64,000 nt of DNA from Hemibagrus wyckioides (lineage: Eukaryota; Chordata; Actinopteri; Siluriformes; Bagridae): the NCBI RefSeq assembly GCF_019097595.1, contig NC_080720.1:18780352-18844351 (forward strand). The letters are read 5' to 3'. Of the stretch, positions 36,990 to 49,245 are shown piece by piece. The stretch's first letter is position 1, and each line of letters begins with the position of its first letter. A program made the position numbers and the translations under genes. The notes beneath the pieces are model-generated. The model searched no databases, was not told the origin of the DNA, and saw only the letters and a program-made list of their open reading frames with translations.

Positions 36990-37265
36990 TGGGCTGAAGC
37001 CAAACTGCTCACGCTGACCACCCTTTCAACATACCTACTGTTATTTGTCTTAACTCTTCTACATTTATAATAACACTAACAAATGACATTATCAAGATTT
37101 GGTTCTCATTTCTCTCAAAGTTTCTTTCTCATGTTGCGACAGGGAGTTTTTCACTGTGGTCTCTGGTCAGCTCCTTAGGGATCAAAACCCACGTCAGGAT
37201 TTCTGCAGCTGCTTTGAATAAACGTTTACTGTTAAAAGATCTACAAGATTCCTGCAGTATCTATT
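36990..37265 (+). repeat. Dispersed teleost repeat fragment
   Basis: The series catttctctcaaagtttctt, tctcatgttgcgacagggag, ttctgcagctgctttgaata, gtttactgttaaaagatcta is a common fish repeat tail. Its terminal piece (actatataaataaaactcat, then ttaaattgaatt) also appears at 40135-40165 in stmn3 intron 3. Class uncertain. Confidence 0.5.
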
Positions 37266-38469
37266 ACAATTAAAAAACGAATAAAACTGCATAATCATTG
37301 AACTAGTTTTAAGGAGTAATGATGATCATCATATAAGATTTATATAAACCATAATGAATAGCCAGCAATTTTACTCGTAGAATCTATTTTCTATAAGGCA
37401 AAGAAGAAACAAATGATTGGTTCTTAAACCACATCATCTGTATGATACTTTATTTCAACTTAAAAATGTACTGGGATTAGTCAAAGAAAATATAGGGAAA
37501 TGTAACATATAGGTCGTTTTGAGAATGATCGATTCATTTGAGTCTGACTGCACTTGAATATGTAATTACTTTAATACTGTAGCATTCACAGGGCATTATT
37601 GCTTCATGATTCATATTCTACCACTCCATTAAAGTGACTGCCAAACATATTTTGAGCAAACAGAAGCTGAGCAGCCAGAAGCTTTACAATCTTTTTCTTT
37701 GTTTTCACTATGCTTAGAGTTCTCCCTTTCTCTTTAGGACTTTGGAAAACCTAATAAAGCTATATTTACCGGCTGTTACATTTTTTACTCATGTATGACC
37801 TTTTGCATGTTAGAAATATGAAAAATAATATTCAGTCTAATATTCAAAAAAGATATTTAGTCTGACTAGAAGGCAGCCTCAGTTAATATACCTACAACAA
37901 TGGCTTCTATATATTTATTCAGCACGAATACACACATGCCCTGACACATATTCTTCTTGGCGTTGGCTAGAAATTCATTGTGCTTTGTGCATTGGAATTT
38001 CTGTGGCGTTGGTGACAGAACTAGTGTAAAGGTTAAGTTCCCATTTTACTTGGTGTGTCCACTCCCATTAACACTCAAGCCTCTTAATCCCACAACCAGA
38101 TCTGAACATGAAAAATCGACACATCAATTTTACCATACGGTAAGAAGAAGGAACAAAGGAAACACTTCTATTCGTAGCTGGCTAACTAACATTAGCTAAT
38201 GTGACAGAATTTCTGAAGGAATTTTAAGTAATATTCATAGTTGTACATCTTTAATAATAACCAGCTTCATAGATCCTTTCATATTCATAGAGCATTTAGT
38301 GTATGTAATGTTTCACAGATGTTCCTTTCTTTTCAAGTAAGAAGGTCAAAAGGTTTGAACTATGTAAAATCATTTTGCTAGCTCAACACTTAACACGCAA
38401 ATAGAGTCTTTTCAAATAAGAGTAACAAATAACATTTTATATGAAGTCATTATGCTTCACTTTAGTCGT
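37266..38469. other. AT-rich spacer downstream of stmn3
   Basis: No recognisable gene, repeat family or motif. Confidence 0.4.
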
Positions 38470-38475
38470 TTTATT
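38470..38475 (-). terminator. stmn3: Candidate stmn3 polyadenylation signal
   Basis: AATAAA on the minus strand about 240 bases past the stmn3 stop codon, in the context taataaaacg. It is the nearest canonical hexamer. Confidence 0.45.
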
Positions 38476-38717
38476 AGCATTCAGTTATGTGTCATATTGC
38501 TTTAACAAACTGAAAAACTACAAGGGATGACCCATACTTTTTCATCCACAACCAGTATGTGCATGAGTATTCCAGAAAGTGCACTGTAAATGTTAAGCAA
38601 GTTGATCTTCTTAAAGATCTTCTTAAGTTGAAGTTCAAGCAGGTAAATTGACTATTAGATGTTTTTTTCTCTCTCAAACCCAAGGCTGGTAGGCATTAGA
38701 AAGATGTCGTGTCTGCC

Positions 38718-41700
38718 TTAGCCAGAGAGTTCAGTCTGCAGCTCCTTATTCCTGCGTACCTCTGCGGCATGCAGCTCCTGGAAAAAAGAATTCATTGCAT
38801 ATTTAATTTATACCGTTTACCACAGGGCTGCTTTCATGGCTACATCATCTGATTCAGTTATGAAACTATAGCACTTCAATTTGTCTGGTTAGGGGCAAAC
38901 ACATTATTTGAACTCTGGTCTAGACAAAATCAACTGAAACACAATCCAACTCAGGATGAAGTAGCACAGTAGCACACTAAAAGAAGTGATTAACACTATA
39001 GGACTACCTACTGTTCATTTTAGCAAGGCTATTTTTAGTTTAGCTACGCTAAGCAGCATAGATTTTTGGGAACTAGCAAAGTCTTTAGATTCAATCCCTT
39101 TTGGCTTATTGAGCTAAAAAGCACATATGGCAGTTTTTAGAATCAACACAGCTAACATATGCCTCATGTGAATGATAATTTTTATTAAAGCTGTTATATG
39201 TGATTTTAAATAACACCTCAGCTAAACTGTCTTATAACCTTATAGCTAAATGGACTATAATAAACTATATGGTCAAAATGTTTGTGGACACCTAACCATC
39301 AAACCCATATGTGTTTTTTGAACATCGCGGTCAACATTTATTACCTTCTTTGGTGTTATAATAACCTCCACTCTTTTGAGAAAGCTTTTCATTATATTTT
39401 GAAGCATGGCTGTGGGGATTTGACCAATCAGCCACAAGAGCATCAGCGGAGTCAGGCACTGATGTCAGATGTGGAGGCCTGGGGTTCAGTCAATGATCCA
39501 AACCAGTTTGTCAAACCGTGTACCATGGACCTCAGCTCACCTTATGCACAGGGGCATTGTCTTAATTTTTCAAGAGAGGTTTGGATGAAGGTCATGAATT
39601 TGTAAGGACACAATGTTCAGACTATTAGGATTGCTAAGTCAAGGGGAAGTTAGCATTCACTATATTGCATGAGCAGCATGATAAATTATTATTAGTATTA
39701 TCCTTCCTTTCTTGGAGGAGCCAAGTGAGACTGGAGAACATAAAATACTTAAGCCTGTGTTATGCTTGTTGGATATGCCTCTAAATAATAAAGGAGTTTA
39801 TACCATGTGCAGAGATAAACCAAACACAGAAGGCAGGCTTACTTTTTCTCTCAGGCGTTGCTTTAGAGCAGTGAGTTGGGCTGTGCGATTCTCATTGCTC
39901 ACTTCCATTTTGTGATTGAGCTTCTCCTCTGCTACTCTGCTGTAGTTGTCATTAACCTCATGGGCCTTATTGAGAACCTCACGCTCATGTTCACGCTTCT
40001 CTGACAGCTGCTTCAAAATCTGCTTCTCCAGACTCTGTAGCCAGAGTAAGACAGAAACAGAGATAAGTAGAAGGAAAGGTGACACTTCAAAAAGCCAAAG
40101 GCAATGAAATGCTTTTCTGTGATAGTGTTAAAAACACTATATAAATAAAACTCATTTAAATTGAATTGGGTTTCCTCTAAAATATCTGCAGAAAATGAAT
40201 AGAAATGATTCTATTAATTGTGTAGAATTATTATGATGATCGGTGGTGAATTCAAATCTGAAGTCTACCAGACTGTCACTGCTAATTTTTATTATCAGTG
40301 TCAAACCTACTCGTCTTCTTTCCTCAGCAGCATCCAGTTTTTTTTGCACGTTTTCAAGTGAGGGCTCCTTCTTATGGGCTGCCAGATTCAGGCTCTGAGG
40401 CCTGTCGGGTGACAGATCAGTGGGGCTATTCAGGATGATCTCAAAAGCCTGGCCAGATGTTCGCTTATTCAGGGACTTTACCTCCATGTCTACAGAGAGA
40501 AACCATTAAAGCTATGTGACTCAACATTATTCACTGAATTGTACAGTATATAGTTATTTATATGGCAGCATACGTTTGCTGGTAACACACTGATACTGTA
40601 GGAGAAGATGTTTTATTTGATTTAGTTCAGCTGTCTATATATCATCAGGTACTTATTTATAGCAATGTTATAAATCAAGAGTAGGACCACATACCCTCAA
40701 AATGGCTGATGGTTTGATGATGAGGCTGAGAATATAGGCAGGAGCAGATGAGAGACAGCATTGACATCTCCTTTAGCTTTTCAGAATAGGCTAGGAAAGA
40801 GGAGTTGTAGAGAATTCAAAATCGGATTTTATTTATCACATAATCATACACAGTACGACATGCAGCAAAATACTTTTTATTCCTATAGTACTGTATTATT
40901 ATTTATCAGGCACTAATCAGGCAATGATGACATAATGTTACATTTATTACTTATGCTCAGTTTTTCACACCACAGAGACAGCAAGCCTTATTATTATTCC
41001 TGCAGTATCTTCATTTTTGTTTTTTTTTGTTTATTTACATATGTTCATAAAGAGCTCATTTATTTAATTTAATCCTTCCAGTTTTTCATTTTCTTTTCAA
41101 TGATTCATTTTCTTTTTTGCATGGATTGTGGTGACAGCAGGCTGTGAAGGTCAGCCCCAACCACAAAAACCAATTATTCCTGGGGAATCCTCAGATGTTT
41201 CCAAGCTGAAATACAGTGCCTTGGATAAGTATTCACCCTTCACCCTATTTTGCAGTTTTAAACTTTAACTGAAATGAATGTAATTATAAATATATGCCTT
41301 GAATCTACACAAAATAGTTTTATAAATTTGCAACAGTATTCACCACCATTGCTGTAAATTAGTTCAGAGGCAATCAGCAGCACTACTCTTGTCCCAGTAA
41401 CAGCTGGTAATCCCAGCTATCCAGTGGAAGAACCTTATTTCCACTTGTAATTGGGACCTTAATTATTTGGTCACTAACCACAATTTGTGACCATTGTGAG
41501 TACAGGGACATAGGCAGGCTTTTTGGTCCAGAAACTCTTCTTTGTCGAAAAAACAAGCTCCTGTTTCACCATCATAAACTAATACTAAAGCTACTACTGA
41601 TGTGATCTGTTGTTCAGTCTTACACTCTCTTTTTCCATCACTTATGAATAATAAAGAACACACACTCATCCCTGAGAGGCAAGGTCTGTCCCCTCATGGG

Positions 41701-43510
41701 AGCATCATACTCTTTTCTAAAGAAAACCATGGCCTTGGCCTCGGAGGTACAGATTTTCATCTTCATGGTCAGCAGTGAAACGCTTCATTGCATGTCTTTG
41801 TTCCAATTTAGATGCAGCCAAGTGAATATCATCATCTGCAAATAACTGGGATGTTCTGGAATATCCCCAGTAGACATCAACACTCCCCCACACATGCTCA
41901 GCAAAGCTTGTGTACGGCCTCCTCCTCCACTTGATATGGGTTTGTCAGAACTATTTTGAGGACACCTGAAAGACTTTTTCCAAGGCCTCTCATACTCTTC
42001 AAATGTCTCTGCATCTCCTGGTTCTCCTAAACCTCAAACGAATCAGGACTGCTCTCCTTTTTTTTTTACTTGATGACTTCCCTCACCACTGCTGTCCACC
42101 ATTACATCTTAGGTTGACGGACATGACAGTCCTTCAGCCACAGATTCTTAAAAGTCAGTATCTATAAACATGATCCATTCAGTCCCATATCCTATACCTC
42201 ATTCCATATAAGGCAGAAATCTTTATAGAGGTGACAGTTCCATTTTCTCTCACCGAAGCTTCTGCCAGATGCTCGATCCTGAGGTCTGATTACAGTCTGT
42301 GAAGTGTTTTGCACATTCTCCTCATGGCCATGTGAATTTCTTCTATGTTCTATGGTTTCTTTCCCTTGTCCACAAGCATGCTGGTAATTTTGCTGACTGC
42401 TCTAAATTGCCCTTATGTGTGTGCAAGTGTGTGTGCAAATATGTGATACCTATGATGGATAGATACTGGTATACCATATAGGGTTCATTCTTGTCTTGTG
42501 CTCAGCATTTCTGTGCTGGCTCCAGGTCCATCAGACTGGACTAAAGCAGTTACTGAAGATGAACAAAGACATTTCTGCCAATCTGCGTGAAGGATATTCT
42601 TGGGATTGTGTGAGTCATGAGTAGGGTGGCGTGGGTTTGTTTGTGTTATTTATTGTCAGTGAGCTAAGTAAAGGATGACTTTTCACAATGGCAAAAATAT
42701 TCCAAGCCTAATGTTTTTACAGAGCTGTCCTTTGATGCAGTAGACAAATATATTATTAATATAAACAGTTACAGATTGACACAGTCTGAAACTGAAAAAT
42801 CTGACAGTAATCTATAAATGCCATAAAATACTACTAAAAATGCTAGATTAAGATAATGGACTGTGTTCTACTTTCCAAGCATGAGACTTTTAATGGATAT
42901 TCCATTCTACATTTGACCATCTTTGAAAGTTTTCTTCAGATTTGGGATCGAATTCTTGTTTGCTGATTGTTTGCAAATGTCTGTCAATGCCAGGTCACAG
43001 CTATAGTCTCCTCTGTTTATGAAAATTTAACAAAAGCCTATAAACCAGAATGATATCATTCATGAAGAGCAGGTGCTGAGAAAATTCGGAGATGGTATTC
43101 CCTGAAGGAGGCAGAGTGGGTGGTACTCCTGCAAGACTGTGTTTTTCAAGGACTGACATTTATACTGGCGTAGGATCTGAGAAAACTCTCCTGTCTTTGT
43201 CAAGACAAATTACACATACGTTGCCCCAGGCATGCTGCCCTAGAATACTGCAATGCAAACACACACACAATCGAGGACACTACATTTGCTTTAGCTTTTA
43301 GCATAACATTAGGTGCACATATTTATATATTTTCCAATTTCCAGATAAACGTCGCTATTACGGTGTTACCTAAGTGGCAGTTTTAAGTTGTGTGACAATA
43401 TATCATCCTGCACAGCTGAGAGATACCCTGTAAAATCTTGAGATGATGCAGATTCCCTGTTTATGAGTAAATAGATTGTTTCGGGCCCTACCTGACATGG
43501 TGTTTTCCAT
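38718..43510 (-). CDS. stmn3: Stathmin-3 (SCLIP), five coding exons, complete
   Basis: Neuronal, membrane-attached stathmin that binds tubulin and promotes microtubule disassembly. Coding exons: 43492-43510 (MENTMS), 40695-40790, 40311-40489, 39843-40034 and 38718-38777. All junctions are GT-AG and the frames join to give 181 residues. The N-terminus [20 protein letters not shown] holds Cys22 and Cys24, the palmitoylation pair that targets SCG10-type stathmins to Golgi and vesicles. The stathmin-like domain starts at [20 protein letters not shown], continues through the coiled helix ([24 protein letters not shown]) and ends [31 protein letters not shown] and [12 protein letters not shown] favour stathmin-3 over SCG10 (stmn2) or RB3 (stmn4). 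The neighbour arfrp1 supports this, since both genes lie together in human. Confidence 0.92.
39263..39600. mobile_element. Decayed Tc1-like non-autonomous copy in stmn3 intron 4
   Basis: Starts actatatggtcaaaatgttt, then gtggacacctaaccatcaaa, the same terminus as the element at 62928-63950 (on the opposite arm). The right end is not clear. The internal open frame carries no intact transposase domain. Non-autonomous relic. Confidence 0.5.
41208..41420. mobile_element. Tc1-like terminal fragment in stmn3 intron 1
   Basis: Starts acagtgccttggataagtat, then tcacccttcaccctattttg. This end matches the family whose other tail is at 11775-11890. No transposase frame; the rest is lost or was overwritten by the LINE fragment that follows. 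Confidence 0.5.
41640..41960 (-). mobile_element. Non-LTR retrotransposon reverse-transcriptase fragment
   Basis: On the minus strand a frame around 41800-41860 reads [20 protein letters not shown], with the FADD box of reverse transcriptases. After a frame shift, [11 protein letters not shown] fits the downstream (S)EAMVLSRKR block of fish non-LTR elements. Stops and shifts throughout; no termini. In stmn3 intron 1. Confidence 0.6.
42285..42590 (+). repeat. Teleost SINE-like repeat
   Basis: Contains acaagcatgctggtaatttt, then ctctaaattgcccttatgtg, then ggctccaggtccatcagact and the tail aaagcagttactgaagatga. The same series recurs at 47545-48055 and, reversed, at 7300-7480. In stmn3 intron 1. 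Confidence 0.65.
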
Positions 43511-45020
43511 CACGGTGCTGGATTTGATCAGATGGAGGACAGAAAGATGGAGAATGTGAAAGAAAAGCAAGCTGGAAAAGGGAAGGTGACTTGGAGTTAA
43601 GTGATGTCGAGATGCCTTTTGAGCTAGGGATGCAGCAAGAGACAGAAAGGGAGGGGAGCTGGAGCAGTAGAAAAAAGTGAGGGGAGGGGACCGGGTGCGC
43701 AGGAGGTAAGAGATCTGGCGAAGCAATTTGACAATGCAACTGCATTTTGTTGAAGGTGTGTGGGGAGGTATGCAGGGCTGTTGTCTAGGAAACAAAGGGC
43801 AGATTTTTCTGCTTATGCAACCTATAACAAAGAGTTTCTCTAGCTCGCTCTTTCTTTGACACACACACACACACACACACACAGAGCACAACAAAAAATC
43901 AGGTCAGCAATGTGGCATAATGACAAAATACAGGGGTAGGGCAAATCATTTATTACAGTATCTCTGTTATTTACTTCATGTTCTTAACATACTATTTTGT
44001 TCTGCTTAACCACTGATTAACCACACAATCCTTCATCATTATTTCTGTGGTGTAACGTGGCTTTCATTGATGTTTATTGCTTTTACTAAACTTCCTGCAA
44101 GACAATGTGCAATCATGCATATTAAATTACTACTACTGTAGAATGTAGAATGTTTTAAGGTAAAACAAGATAACAATACAGTCCACATACACAACTCATG
44201 TGCAAGATCAGCTTTTAAGTATGTCTTGCGATATGTCTGGTGTCACACTGATCTGAATAAGGTGCAAAAGCTAGAACAGGACAGCAGGCTTTACCGCTCT
44301 ATTTACAGTAACTATCTAAATAGAGTTGCACAAGTCATTTACCTGTTCTCTAAGATTGAGACAAACATGTACATCAACACATTATGGGTGCAAAGCAATA
44401 TCAGAACACAGTTAGTGTGGCTTTGTAGGTTCTTCATTTTCTTAATCTACCATATAGACTATAAAGTTTAAAGGTGTGTCATTGTTTAATACAAAAAAAG
44501 AAAATATTCCACAGTACCTGACATTATTCAGTACACTGCATGTTACATTAGTCAGTGATTATTCACAGGCTTAACTGCTGTGGTGAAGGAGGTTCCCGGA
44601 AGTGTTTCATTAATAAAAGAGCCAAAACATTGCCTGCATTAATACAGAGGTGAGCTCATTAATCCTGTAAAGAAAGCAAACAGGAGAAGAATAGCTCCCA
44701 TGGAAAAAAAAAAGAGAGGTTAAAAGAAACTTGGGACTTGAACAATCCAGGAAGGAATCAGAACGTTAGGTTTGATGGGAAATTCACACAGACAGAAAGA
44801 TAAACACTCACATGGGACTGTGTAAGATTATATTCAGAACTTTAATCAAATTCGACACAGCCACTGATTGACACTAGACAACCAGTTTTAGGCTTACACT
44901 TGATCCTGGAACGCGAATCAATACGAGATGTAACAAAAACACATGCATTTCCTGCATGTTCAAATCCCCTGATGTCTGAAATAACCAGGACGATTTTTTA
45001 GTAAACAGAGGTCACAGAGG
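43511..45020. other. Interval between stmn3 start and arfrp1 3' end
   Basis: The first 300-400 bp should hold the stmn3 5' UTR and promoter; the purine-rich run at 43630-43700 is the main compositional feature. I saw no TATA box and no full RE1/NRSF site. The rest is plain AT-rich DNA. Confidence 0.35.
43859..43883. repeat. (AC)n microsatellite in the stmn3 upstream region
   Basis: About 12 AC units roughly 350 bp upstream of the stmn3 start codon. Confidence 0.9.
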
Positions 45021-45021
45021 C

Positions 45022-45027
45022 TTTATT
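45022..45027 (-). terminator. arfrp1: Candidate arfrp1 polyadenylation signal
   Basis: AATAAA on the minus strand about 490 bases after the arfrp1 stop codon. The (CA)n tract at 45475-45502 would then lie in the 3' UTR. Confidence 0.35.
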
Positions 45028-45471
45028 CGCTTTCAACAATGGTGTTTATTATAGAATTTATTATAGAAGTTGTTAAAAAATCTGATGTGGTAGGATTCCA
45101 AAATGAAGAACAAAACTAAGCTGCTGAACTTGTGTATGTTCCATGTAGAATGTTTAGATTATTTCAATATCTTAGTCTTAAAAAACAGACCCCCCCACCG
45201 TTTTTTTTTTTTACTTTAATCTTGCTGAACAGAGAGTTTTGCTCCAAGATGAGCATCTGCAATACAAGAGAATTCACTGTCAAAGCAAACTGTCTTTCAT
45301 TTAATGTGTACTTTAAAAAACAAGTTAACATGAATGTACAGTACAGTCCATTTACACGAGCACACGCCTGTCCTTCAGAGCTGGTGCTTTAGCGTAAGAC
45401 AAGAAGCTGGGATAAATGCAACCACTGCAATAAAATCCACATCGACTGATTTCTCACAGATCAACAGATCC

Positions 45472-45474
<3 letters not shown>

Positions 45475-45502
<28 letters not shown>
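45475..45502. repeat. (CA)n microsatellite in the arfrp1 3' UTR
   Basis: About 14 CA units starting some 12 bases past the stop codon on the coding strand, where it reads (TG)n. Confidence 0.9.
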
Positions 45503-45504
<2 letters not shown>

Positions 45505-45514
45505 AAATGTCAGT

Positions 45515-45815
45515 TTATGTAATGTCTTTTTGTCTGGGTGGACGATGAATGTTCCGAACCACACACTTCACCATCCATTCAATTCCTTCGTTCACCCCCT
45601 GACTGGAAAAAAAACGATAAAAAGCATATAAGTAACTACAGAAATAACATGTTTTATTATTACACAACACTTTAACCGTATGACATTTAAAGTACCTGCC
45701 TGATAATCTTACACTTCATTTTGTTTTTTTTTAAATAAATACTTTCCTTTTTAGAAATTGAGAGAGACAGCTGGATCTATTTTTATAGCCACAACTAAAT
45801 AATAAAAGAGAGAGA

Positions 45816-45868
<53 letters not shown>

Positions 45869-48741
45869 AAAGATTGAGTGATTCAGTGCGAGAGAGATAG
45901 ATATGCTTACCCAGTCAGAGCAGTACAAGGCTGGACCAGACAGTCCCGTTTACCAATTTTGGGTGCACAGTCACTGAATGCAGTCTTAATATCAGATACA
46001 GACAAACAGTTCTAGAGAGAAAAAAATTCTAAGTAAGAAGATTCGAGCTTAAGTTACTGCCAGATTATAGGATATAGGCGGTCAAATGGCAAAAATGTGT
46101 GACACAGCAACATGTGTACATGCATTTCATCAGGCTTCATCGGTGTATGATCTGCCAGTAATTTTAAGAGGTTACAGTCCAACTCCTTATAGTGCCTATA
46201 GGCAATATGTAAGGCTACCATTTCATTACTATCATTTATTAGGTTCACTAATAATCCTAAAGTGCTTGAGTTTATATTCAATTATGACTCAGAGCTATGA
46301 AAGAGAATTAGAGCTACATTATATATATTCAAATTTATCGCCTTTGGTAAACAGCCAAACAAAACACTTCTATAAAAAAACAAAAAAAAAAACAATCAAA
46401 GTCTTCAACAGTGTTTGGAGGCTTTAAGTTGAAAACAGAGCCCCATCTAGTGACTAAAATCTGGAGTGGAGCATCCTTACATAAAAACCTCTGTTTAAAA
46501 AAAACAAAAGCATTTTATACGAGCATGTACCTCTACATCTTGCTTATTTGCAAGAACCAGAAGAGGAACGCCTTCGAGAGCTTCACTACTTATCATCTTC
46601 TCTGTGGAAAAAAAAAATACAGAAACAAGATATTCTTATTGATAAAGAAACGAAAGTTCAGTAAAAGTATGTAAAACTGTCTATAGGGTGAACAATACAC
46701 TTGAACATTAAGGCCGTATTAACAAATTTACTTTACATGTTGGACATGAGAGACACAGATTTGAAAGGTTATTTAGTTTGGCACTAAGACATTGGCTTAA
46801 GAAAATTTGTCAAACAAGTGCAGCCAGCGATGTTAACTCGCCAACCCTGGTAGGGATTAACTAAAAATGCAACAACAGGATATTGAAGGCACTCCTGACC
46901 ATTCTCATAGGCAAGTTATAACACAGTCTAAATTCATTTGATACTGATTTTGAGGCCTAAATTATGCACATTTAGTACAGACTTCACACTCACCAAAGGC
47001 ATTCTTTGACTCGGTCAGACGCTCTTCATCAGTGGAGTCAATTACATAGATAACTCCATGAGATTCTGCATAGTACTGAGGGGAAAATAGGAAATAAAGG
47101 TGGGCCAAGGGATAAAAATGCTTTTACTTTTATTCTGTGAGCACAAAACAAATAAATAAATTCAGCCTGCTCTGAACCAGCTACCAGCGGCCAAAACACA
47201 AGCCAGGCAGGTCAAATTGTTGTTGTTGTCGTTGTTTTTATTTGTCACATATACATTACTGCACAGTGAAATTCTTTCTTTGCATATTCCATCCTTGGAG
47301 GGTCAGGGTCAGTGTGCAGTGTCAGTAATGATGCAGCAGGGGGTGGGGTAGGGGCGTTAAGGGCCCAACAGTGGCAGCTTAGGGGTGTTGGGGCTCATCT
47401 TCCAGTCAACGACCCAGACCCTTAACCACTTGAGCTACCACTGCCCAAACTGGTACACCATCTTCACCAGTTGAGAAGTTAAGATAAATTGACACATAAA
47501 TGCTTGCTTTTCAGATTCCCTTACTGTTGTGTTAATAACTTATCTACAGAGAGGAGCAGCTTCATGGCACAGCAGGCAGCATTGTCATCTCACAGCTCTA
47601 CTTCTCTGGTCTGAACCTGAGCTCAGGTTACTATCTGTGTAGAGTTTCTATACACGTTCTCCTCATGTCGGCTTTTCAGTTTTGCTCCCATCCTTAAACA
47701 CACCAGTAGGTCTTTGATTGCACTGCAATACCCCTAAATGTGAATGTAAGGCTGGGATGCACTAGCACAGGAGTGTCCAAAGTGTCTTGCCTGCTAGTTT
47801 GGGAGCAGGTTTTCATTCCAATCAAGCAGAAGCCATACCTGAATCTAAATGAAAGCCAAGATCCACTGATTACACAGTTACCTGTTTGATTGGAATGAAA
47901 ACCTGCACCCATACCGGACCTTTGCGGATAAATTCGGACGCCCCTGGACTCAGGGGTGAATTCGTGTTCCATGCTCCGTGTTCCTGGAACACGTTCCAAA
48001 TCCACCACACCACTGACCAGGATAAAACAGTTAACGAATAAGATAAATAAATGGATCTATAGATAATGAACAATACTGGCAATTCAGAACCATATCCTCG
48101 GTAAACATAAGCAATGGGTAAACATAGTCTTCCAGTTTGACCAGCCCAGCCTGTGTTTGGAGATGGATTATTTTTCAGCAGGCAGGTACAGAAATGTGCC
48201 AAATATGAAAAATGCCAAAAAATATGAACACTTACTTTGTCCCATAGTGACTGCAATTCTTCTTGTCCCCCAAGATCCCAAAACATGAGCCGTGCTTTTC
48301 CCACATCTATAGTGCCAACTGTACAGCAGAGACAGGCAGTGTGTCATCTATAGGCTCTGTGTACTTTACATGCCTAAACACTAAAACACACTCAAAATCC
48401 ACTTACTATTCAACCCGACCGTGGTGGTGATTTTGGAAAGGCTCATTCCTTTGTAGTTCTTGCTAAATTTCGTTTTTGTTTGCTCCAGAAATGTCTACGG
48501 GAGGAACCACAGCCAAGTAAATACTCCAGAGTGAAACAACTCAAACCTGTAGCTTCATATAAATGAAGGGAGTCTATCGAGGTTTCCGCTTTATGTGGAT
48601 TAGAGTCAGATTAACGTGTACAGAAATAAAGCAGGATAAGAAACGTACCGTTTTGCCAGCATTATCCAGCCCGAGAATCAACACGCAATATTCGTCTTTT
48701 TGAAACATATATTTGTAAAGACCCGACAGCAAAGTGTACAT
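45515..48741 (-). CDS. arfrp1: ADP-ribosylation factor-related protein 1, seven coding exons, complete
   Basis: Arf-family small GTPase of the trans-Golgi network, orthologue of yeast Arl3p, which acts upstream of Arl1 and golgin recruitment. Exons: 48649-48741, 48407-48494, 48236-48318, 46994-47075, 46531-46601, 45911-46011 and 45515-45602. All are GT-AG with frames that join to 201 residues, the family length. Start chosen at [19 protein letters not shown]; an upstream in-frame Met (48780) would add residues absent in the family. Motifs: P-loop GLDNAGKT (24-31), switch [10 protein letters not shown] (52-60), switch [10 protein letters not shown] (74-81), NKQD (134-137) and TALTGQG for the base-binding loop. 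There is no Gly2, so it is not myristoylated; the family is instead N-terminally acetylated. All catalytic residues look intact. Confidence 0.97.
45808..45867. repeat. (AG)n microsatellite in arfrp1 intron 6
   Basis: About 28 AG units with one TG interruption, ending about 45 bp from the exon 6 donor. Confidence 0.95.
47219..47452 (+). repeat. Dispersed repeat, copy 1 (arfrp1 intron 3)
   Basis: Contains tttgtcacatatacattact, gcacagtgaaattctttctt, agggcccaacagtggcagct and gacccttaaccacttgagct. A second, colinear copy lies at 49246-49466 and a partial third at 49789-49890. It has no coding capacity; the family name is not certain. Confidence 0.75.
47545..48055 (+). repeat. SINE-like repeat split by a palindromic MITE
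   Basis: Left part: atggcacagcaggcagcatt, then tacacgttctcctcatgtcg, then aatacccctaaatgtgaatg. Right part: tccaccacaccactgaccag, then gataaaacagttaacgaata. The order equals the repeat at 42285-42590, but about 180 bp of foreign palindromic DNA (47768-47947) sits in the middle. Lies in arfrp1 intron 3. Confidence 0.65.
47768..47947. mobile_element. Palindromic MITE
   Basis: Ends caggagtgtccaaa and ttcggacgcccctg are imperfect inverted repeats. Inside, 47805-47825 and 47886-47906 are a perfect 21-bp inverted pair (core ggttttcattccaatcaa). The whole element can fold into one hairpin. Target duplication is not obvious. Confidence 0.7.
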
Positions 48742-49060
48742 CCTGAACCGTAACAAAGTGACTTTTCCTTCCAGGCTCACGTCACATTAGCACAATTAAT
48801 CTGTAATAAATGAACTATCATGCTAGCTTAGTTGACTAAACATGCTAGTTCATCCACAAGAGTGTATACGCGAGCAATGTATTACTAGATAAAGAGTACA
48901 AGAGTCGATACATAGATAATATTACAGAAACAAACCCGAAACATATCAATGTTTATCAAAGTATGTCCTCACTAAAGTAGCTTAACACTTCCGTTGTGAA
49001 CGTTTACTTAGGGGGCATTGAGGGAATTGTAGTTTTCTCCTTCTTCGGTGTCCGTATTAG
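48742..49060 (-). promoter_or_regulatory. arfrp1: arfrp1 promoter with ZNF143/THAP11-type and ETS-type sites
   Basis: At 49015-49034 the plus strand reads GCATTGAGGGAATTGTAGTT, the reverse of AACTACAATTCCCTCAATGC, which matches the ZNF143 SBS element (ACTACAATTCCCAGCATGC) at nearly every position. ACTTCCG (48987-48993) is an ETS/GABP core. Such pairs mark housekeeping TATA-less promoters, which suits a ubiquitous Golgi GTPase. The transcription start is unmapped. Confidence 0.65.
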
Positions 49061-49245
49061 CCGTGAAGGAACAAACAGAAGAGATGTGAACCGCCACCTA
49101 CTGCCCTGGCGTATAAAAGGACAGATTACTCAAAAAAATAACGTTTACATCCTTTACTTGACACTGAGTCTGATGACTGCAAGACAGTTTCTTTCTTCCA
49201 GATGTTCCAGATGTAATACTTAACCCTTTTATGCATAAATGATTG

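Noticed and set aside
43511..43530. RE1/NRSF silencer overlapping the stmn3 start codon
   Set aside because: Only the left half (CCAGCACC) fits; the right half is misplaced, so it is not a full site.
43403..43894. 163-codon minus-strand open frame upstream of and across stmn3 exon 1
   Set aside because: It begins in an (AC)n tract and runs through the stmn3 5' region in a different frame from the real 19-base first coding exon.
46086..46427. 113-codon plus-strand open frame
   Set aside because: It lies in an arfrp1 intron on the opposite strand and has no motif.
48739..48780. Upstream in-frame Met for arfrp1
   Set aside because: It would add 13 residues before [14 protein letters not shown], which is the conserved start of the family at 201 residues.
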